In this document: positions 14,676-15,084 of the stretch, one piece after another
Layout: each line of letters starts with the position of its first letter
Numbering within the stretch: position 1 is the stretch's first letter
Assembly: GCA_050181465.1 (NCBI GenBank)
Contig: JBFXDD010000070.1
Location: forward strand, 1 to 15,084
DNA from: JACRLW01 sp050181465
GTDB taxonomy: Bacteria; Planctomycetota; UBA1135; UBA2386
DNA length: 15,084 nt
Reading direction: 5' to 3'
Notes under the pieces: generated by a model
Database searches by the model: none
What the model was told of the DNA's origin: nothing
The model's input: the letters and a program-made list of their open reading frames with translations, nothing else
Made by a program: the position numbers and the translations under genes

Positions 14676-14783
14676 CGAGACCAGGACCGCAGGGAGGAAT
14701 GGGGACCGGAAGGGAAATCGGCTGAGGTTCTTCGCACCCCAGCCGCCCATTGCGCCCAAAGTTCGGCGCCAAGGCCCGATCGA

Positions 14784-14796
14784 ACCCCGACGGGGT
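14784..14796. repeat. 13-bp perfect dyad
   Basis: ACCCCG-A-CGGGGT is a perfect inverted repeat with a single central base, about 165 bp upstream of the sigma-factor-like gene and 168 bp upstream of the secreted protein gene. It has the size of a small operator half-site pair, but no regulator is identified. Confidence 0.35.
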
Positions 14797-14831
14797 CACC
14801 GGATTCGGCGGCCGCCCCGACTTGCGGGCGC

Positions 14832-14850
14832 CCGGCCGTCACCCGGCCGG
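14832..14850. repeat. 7-bp perfect GC stem-loop
   Basis: CCGGCCG (14832-14838) and CGGCCGG (14844-14850) form a perfect stem with the 5-nt loop TCACC. No T-run follows on either strand. It lies just left of the larger inverted repeat at 14857-14914 and could be part of one composite palindromic unit. Confidence 0.45.
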
Positions 14851-14856
14851 CACCAA

Positions 14857-14914
14857 GTCAGGGGAATTTCTGCTCCGCCGACACGCTGCGCTGGCGGTTC
14901 CTTGGTCCCCTGAC
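14857..14914. repeat. REP-like nested inverted repeat
   Basis: GTCAGGGGA (14857-14865) and TCCCCTGAC (14906-14914) are perfect 9-bp inverted arms. Inside them CCGCC (14875-14879) and GGCGG (14893-14897) form a second stem. The 58-bp unit would fold as a two-tier hairpin. The bases outside the left arm (CCAA) complement those just inside the right arm (TTGG), so alternative pairings are possible. Short two-stem palindromes in intergenic DNA are typical of REP-type elements, but copy number cannot be judged from one window. Confidence 0.5.
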
Positions 14915-14944
14915 CCCCATCCCCATCCGCCTGCTCGAATCACC

Positions 14945-14957
14945 GGAGATAATCTCC
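14945..14957 (+). promoter_or_regulatory. Palindrome covering the SD-like and -10-like sequence of the sigma gene
   Basis: GGAGAT-A-ATCTCC is a perfect 13-bp dyad ending 3 bp before the GTG at 14961. It contains GGAG (Shine-Dalgarno-like, though spaced long at 12 nt) and GATAAT (14948-14953), one base from the -10 consensus. If GATAAT is the -10 box, transcription would begin at about the GTG and the mRNA would be leaderless; no -35 match lies at the right distance. It could alternatively be an operator. Confidence 0.35.
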
Positions 14958-14960
14958 CCC

Positions 14961-15084
14961 GTGGGCACGATCGCCGATCTGCTCCGCGCCGCCGCCGATG
15001 GCGACTCGGCCGCACGTGAAGAGCTGTTCCACTCGCTGCAACCGCGGGTGTCGACCCTCGTGCATTCGCAGATCCAGCGTCGTC
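14961..15084 (+). CDS. ECF-type sigma-70 factor, N-terminal fragment (3'-partial)
   Basis: Only the first 41 codons lie in the window, and the frame is open to the right edge. The sequence begins MGTIADLLRAAADGDSAARE and continues through EELFHSL to LVHSQIQRR. This fits the start of sigma-70 region 2 in ECF sigma factors, where a short helix with a 'DGD..A.e.L' pattern precedes the core-binding helices. GTG at 14961 is the first usable start in the frame, and the upstream in-frame stretch has no ATG or GTG. ECF factors direct RNA polymerase to stress or envelope promoters, and planctomycetes carry many of them. The fragment is too short to name the subgroup, so the call rests on N-terminal resemblance only. 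Confidence 0.6.
   Translation, partial: MGTIADLLRAAADGDSAAREELFHSLQPRVSTLVHSQIQRR

Larger units (their letters stand above)
14617..14960. other. Palindrome-rich intergenic region between divergent genes
   Basis: This 344-bp region has no convincing gene. It must hold the promoters of the cysteine-rich secreted protein (leftward) and of the sigma-factor-like gene (rightward), yet no clear -35/-10 pair is visible for the leftward gene. It is instead crowded with dyads: 14656-14675, 14784-14796 (ACCCCG-A-CGGGGT), 14807-14816 (GGCGGCCGCC), 14832-14850, 14857-14914 and 14945-14957. Most are listed separately. Confidence 0.7.

Noticed and set aside
13589..14842. A 417-codon minus-strand frame overlapping the cysteine-rich secreted protein
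   Set aside because: The alternative frame (13798-14616) has a clean signal peptide, patterned cysteines and a lineage-typical C-terminal domain. The longer frame has none of these.

Overview
This is a GC-rich bacterial window, most likely chromosomal DNA of a planctomycete (phylum Planctomycetota). Three observations point there. Several secreted proteins end in a lineage-typical C-terminal beta domain around an 'LD..GH....PIP..PAL.G' motif. There is a DUF5722 glycosidase-like protein beside a Gfo/Idh/MocA oxidoreductase. Many start codons lack a clear Shine-Dalgarno sequence. The assignment is inference from protein style, not from a marker gene. I found no rRNA, tRNA or CRISPR array.

Layout. 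A secreted subtilisin-like (S8) protease, cut off by the left edge of the window, runs rightward to 2154. It converges on a run of five leftward genes read from 9957 down to 2198: a membrane-anchored protein with carboxypeptidase-regulatory-like (beta-sandwich) domains, an OPT-family transporter, a small secreted protein, a zinc-ribbon membrane protein with a duplicated C-terminal domain, and a zinc-ribbon CPBP intramembrane protease. The last two overlap by 4 nt. About 780 bp without a convincing gene follows (9958-10738). It contains the most striking non-coding structure of the window: a 194-bp inverted-repeat element, resembling a MITE, with a second palindrome at its exact centre. Next comes lexA (leftward), divergent by 50 bp from a rightward pair, a Gfo/Idh/MocA dehydrogenase and a secreted DUF5722 protein, which are translationally coupled (TGATG). 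The DUF5722 gene meets a leftward cysteine-rich secreted protein with one base between the stop codons. A 344-bp intergenic region crowded with palindromes precedes the first 41 codons of what looks like an ECF sigma factor at the right edge.

How the genes may work together. The S8 protease, the two other secreted proteins and the anchored beta-domain protein belong to the exported surface or extracellular proteome. The OPT transporter could import peptides or metal chelates. The Gfo/Idh-DUF5722 pair suggests sugar or polysaccharide breakdown, with extracellular cleavage followed by cytoplasmic oxidation. LexA is the SOS repressor. I do not see a complete new defence or biosynthetic system. 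The best leads are the MITE-like element, the hairpin that buries the ribosome-binding region of the 176-aa secreted protein, the duplicated-domain zinc-ribbon/CPBP pair, and the palindrome cluster before the sigma-factor gene.
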